A stretch of DNA of 55,219 nucleotides from Porphyromonadaceae bacterium (GTDB lineage: Bacteria > Bacteroidota > Bacteroidia > Bacteroidales > Dysgonomonadaceae): NCBI GenBank assembly GCA_022840285.1, contig JALHIE010000007.1, forward strand, positions 1 to 55,219, given 5' to 3'. Positions 53,978-55,219 of the stretch are shown one piece after another. Position numbers and translations under genes: made by a program. The notes beneath the pieces were generated by a model. It was not told the origin of the DNA and searched no databases. It saw only the letters and a program-made list of their open reading frames with translations. Numbering within the stretch: position 1 is the first letter of the stretch; each line of letters starts with the position of its first letter.

Positions 53978-55219
53978 ATGGATATCCTTACCATTTCTGT
54001 TCTCGTAGTGCTGAGCATTGTGCTGATTGTAATTCTTACATCCGTTACCAAACTCAACGCATTTGCTTCATTGTTCATTGTCTCTTTGCTGCTTGCGGTT
54101 ATCGCACTCCCGGGTAAAGACATCGTGGAAATCCTTAAGCAGGGCTTCGGCAACACCGTAGCATCCATCGGATTTCTTATCATTTTTGGGGCAATTATTG
54201 CTGTGGTATTGGAAAAAACCGGCGGTGCAGCCAGCATCGCCAATTATATTTTATCGAAGACAGGACATCGTAACGCAGCCTCTGCGATGGGAATCACGGG
54301 ATTCATTGTAGGATTGCCCATTTTTTGTGATTCCGGATATATCATTATGAGCGGACTGGCAAAGTCATTCAGTTCCAAAGCCAAAGTAGCGCTGCCTTTT
54401 ATAGCCTTTGTACTGGCCACTTCGCTCTATTCGGTTCATTGCCTCACTCCCACCCATCCCGGCGCTTTGGCCGCTTCCGGGATTCTGGATGCCAACCTGG
54501 GTATGCTGATCGTCTTGGGAGCACTTTTCGCTATTCCTGCAGCCTTGTCCGCCTTTTTATGGGTTAAATGGCAAACCCGAAACGACACTTACAAAGAAAT
54601 GGAAAATTCTCATCGTGAAATCCGGAGCAATGAACAACTCCCTCCGGTTCACCTTTCCTTGTTGCCTATCGTTACACCGCTTTTGCTTATAGCTACCGGC
54701 TCGTTGCTAACCGTACTGGATATTTCCAATGTCAACTTTGTAGTAAAGGGATTGGCTTTTATCGGACAACCTATCGTTTCACTGATGATTGGGGTATTGC
54801 TATCGTTGTTTCTACTAAAAAACAGGGCAATAAAAAATATCAATACAGTCCTGGAATCCGCCATTGAAAAGGCTGGACCGATACTGATAGTTACCGGTGC
54901 AGGAGGAATGTTCGGACTGGTGATAAAGGAAACCGGGGTGGGCGCTTATGCGGGCGAGTTTTTGCTGCAAACGGGATTGGGGCTTGCCGTTCCGTTTCTT
55001 ATTGCATCAATTTTAAAAACGGCGCAAGGTTCTTCTACCGTGGCAATTATCACGGCTGCATCTTTCGTTGTGCCGATGCTACCCGCTTTGGGACTTGACT
55101 CTGAACCGGGAAAACTTCTAGCAATGATCTCGATGGGTGCAGGTTCGATGATGGTATCACATGCCAATGATTCTTACTTCTGGGTGGTTTCCCGGTTCTC
55201 GGGAATCGGCTCAAATACA
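53978..55219 (+). CDS. GntP-family gluconate/organic-acid permease (cut by window edge)
   Basis: The frame from ATG at 53978 runs open to the last base (414 codons), so the C-terminus of this ~440-residue family is cut off. It shows about a dozen hydrophobic segments and GntP blocks: LTSVTKLNAFASLFIVSLLLA, GFGNTVASIGFLIIFGAIIAVVLEKTGGA, GLPIFCDSGYIIM, HCLTPTHPGALAASG and LKTAQGSSTVAIITAASF. The family brings gluconate, glycerate or related acids in with protons. The start is 7 bases after the lipoprotein stop. The exact substrate cannot be given. Confidence 0.88.
   Translation, partial: MDILTISVLVVLSIVLIVILTSVTKLNAFASLFIVSLLLAVIALPGKDIVEILKQGFGNTVASIGFLIIFGAIIAVVLEKTGGAASIANYILSKTGHRNAASAMGITGFIVGLPIFCDSGYIIMSGLAKSFSSKAKVALPFIAFVLATSLYSVHCLTPTHPGALAASGILDANLGMLIVLGALFAIPAALSAFLWVKWQTRNDTYKEMENSHREIRSNEQLPPVHLSLLPIVTPLLLIATGSLLTVLDISNVNFVVKGLAFIGQPIVSLMIGVLLSLFLLKNRAIKNINTVLESAIEKAGPILIVTGAGGMFGLVIKETGVGAYAGEFLLQTGLGLAVPFLIASILKTAQGSSTVAIITAASFVVPMLPALGLDSEPGKLLAMISMGAGSMMVSHANDSYFWVVSRFSGIGSNT

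Noticed and set aside
1..55219. CRISPR arrays, tRNA or rRNA genes, insertion sequences, prophage genes
   Set aside because: No repeat-spacer pattern, cloverleaf, transposase or phage protein was found on either strand by reading; a tool-based scan could still find a small element.

Overview
The window comes from a member of the Bacteroidota, most likely Bacteroidales. The evidence is the moderate G+C, several upstream elements matching the Bacteroides -7 consensus TAnnTTTG, the many secreted or lipoprotein carbohydrate-active enzymes, a DUF4831 protein, and a rhamnulokinase-isomerase-RhaT-AraC block like that of gut Bacteroides. The genus cannot be set from sequence alone; Dysgonomonadaceae would fit.

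Region 1 (1-27,750, all + strand) is a glycan-degradation locus that continues upstream of the window. It holds six GH99-like/WbsX-like proteins (one cut by the window edge), a secreted metallophosphoesterase, two GH28-like beta-helix proteins, GH127, GH106 and BNR_4 proteins, an SGNH hydrolase, a GH105 split by a nonsense codon, a serine-type S1 sulfatase, L-rhamnose mutarotase, a Tat-like FAD oxidoreductase and a large secreted protein I do not recognise. In the middle lies a three-gene redox module: a Tat-exported gluconate-2-dehydrogenase-subunit-3-like protein, a GMC flavoprotein with a cysteine cluster, and a membrane-anchored nine-haem cytochrome c. No SusC/SusD pair or regulator is visible here. 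The enzyme set points to a rhamnose- and uronate-containing, possibly sulfated polysaccharide. The region ends in a short relic resembling the C-terminus of a GH88/GH105 hydrolase.

Region 2 (27,781-39,530, - strand) is an eight-gene operon: E2, E3 and fused E1 of a 2-oxoacid dehydrogenase, a PHP-domain protein, an aldolase/short-chain-dehydrogenase fusion, a medium-chain dehydrogenase, a tandem class II aldolase and lipoate-protein ligase. E1 carries a frameshift. Region 3 (39,855-44,706, + strand) is divergent from it and encodes rhamnulokinase, L-rhamnose isomerase, L-rhamnose/H+ symporter and an AraC-type regulator. Together these can import L-rhamnose released by region 1, convert it to rhamnulose-1-phosphate, cleave it, and process the C3 products; the last part is inference.

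Region 4 (44,707-55,219) is mostly housekeeping: serS, a possible small membrane protein, a tilS copy with an internal deletion and frameshift, pheS, DUF4831 and DUF3298 proteins, a YceI-family protein, sufB without sufC/sufD beside it, a tyrosine-rich lipoprotein and a GntP-family transporter that runs off the end. Three otherwise normal-looking genes (GH105, E1, tilS) are interrupted. Whether that is biology or an assembly/sequencing problem cannot be decided from the sequence. No tRNA, rRNA, CRISPR array, IS element or prophage was seen.
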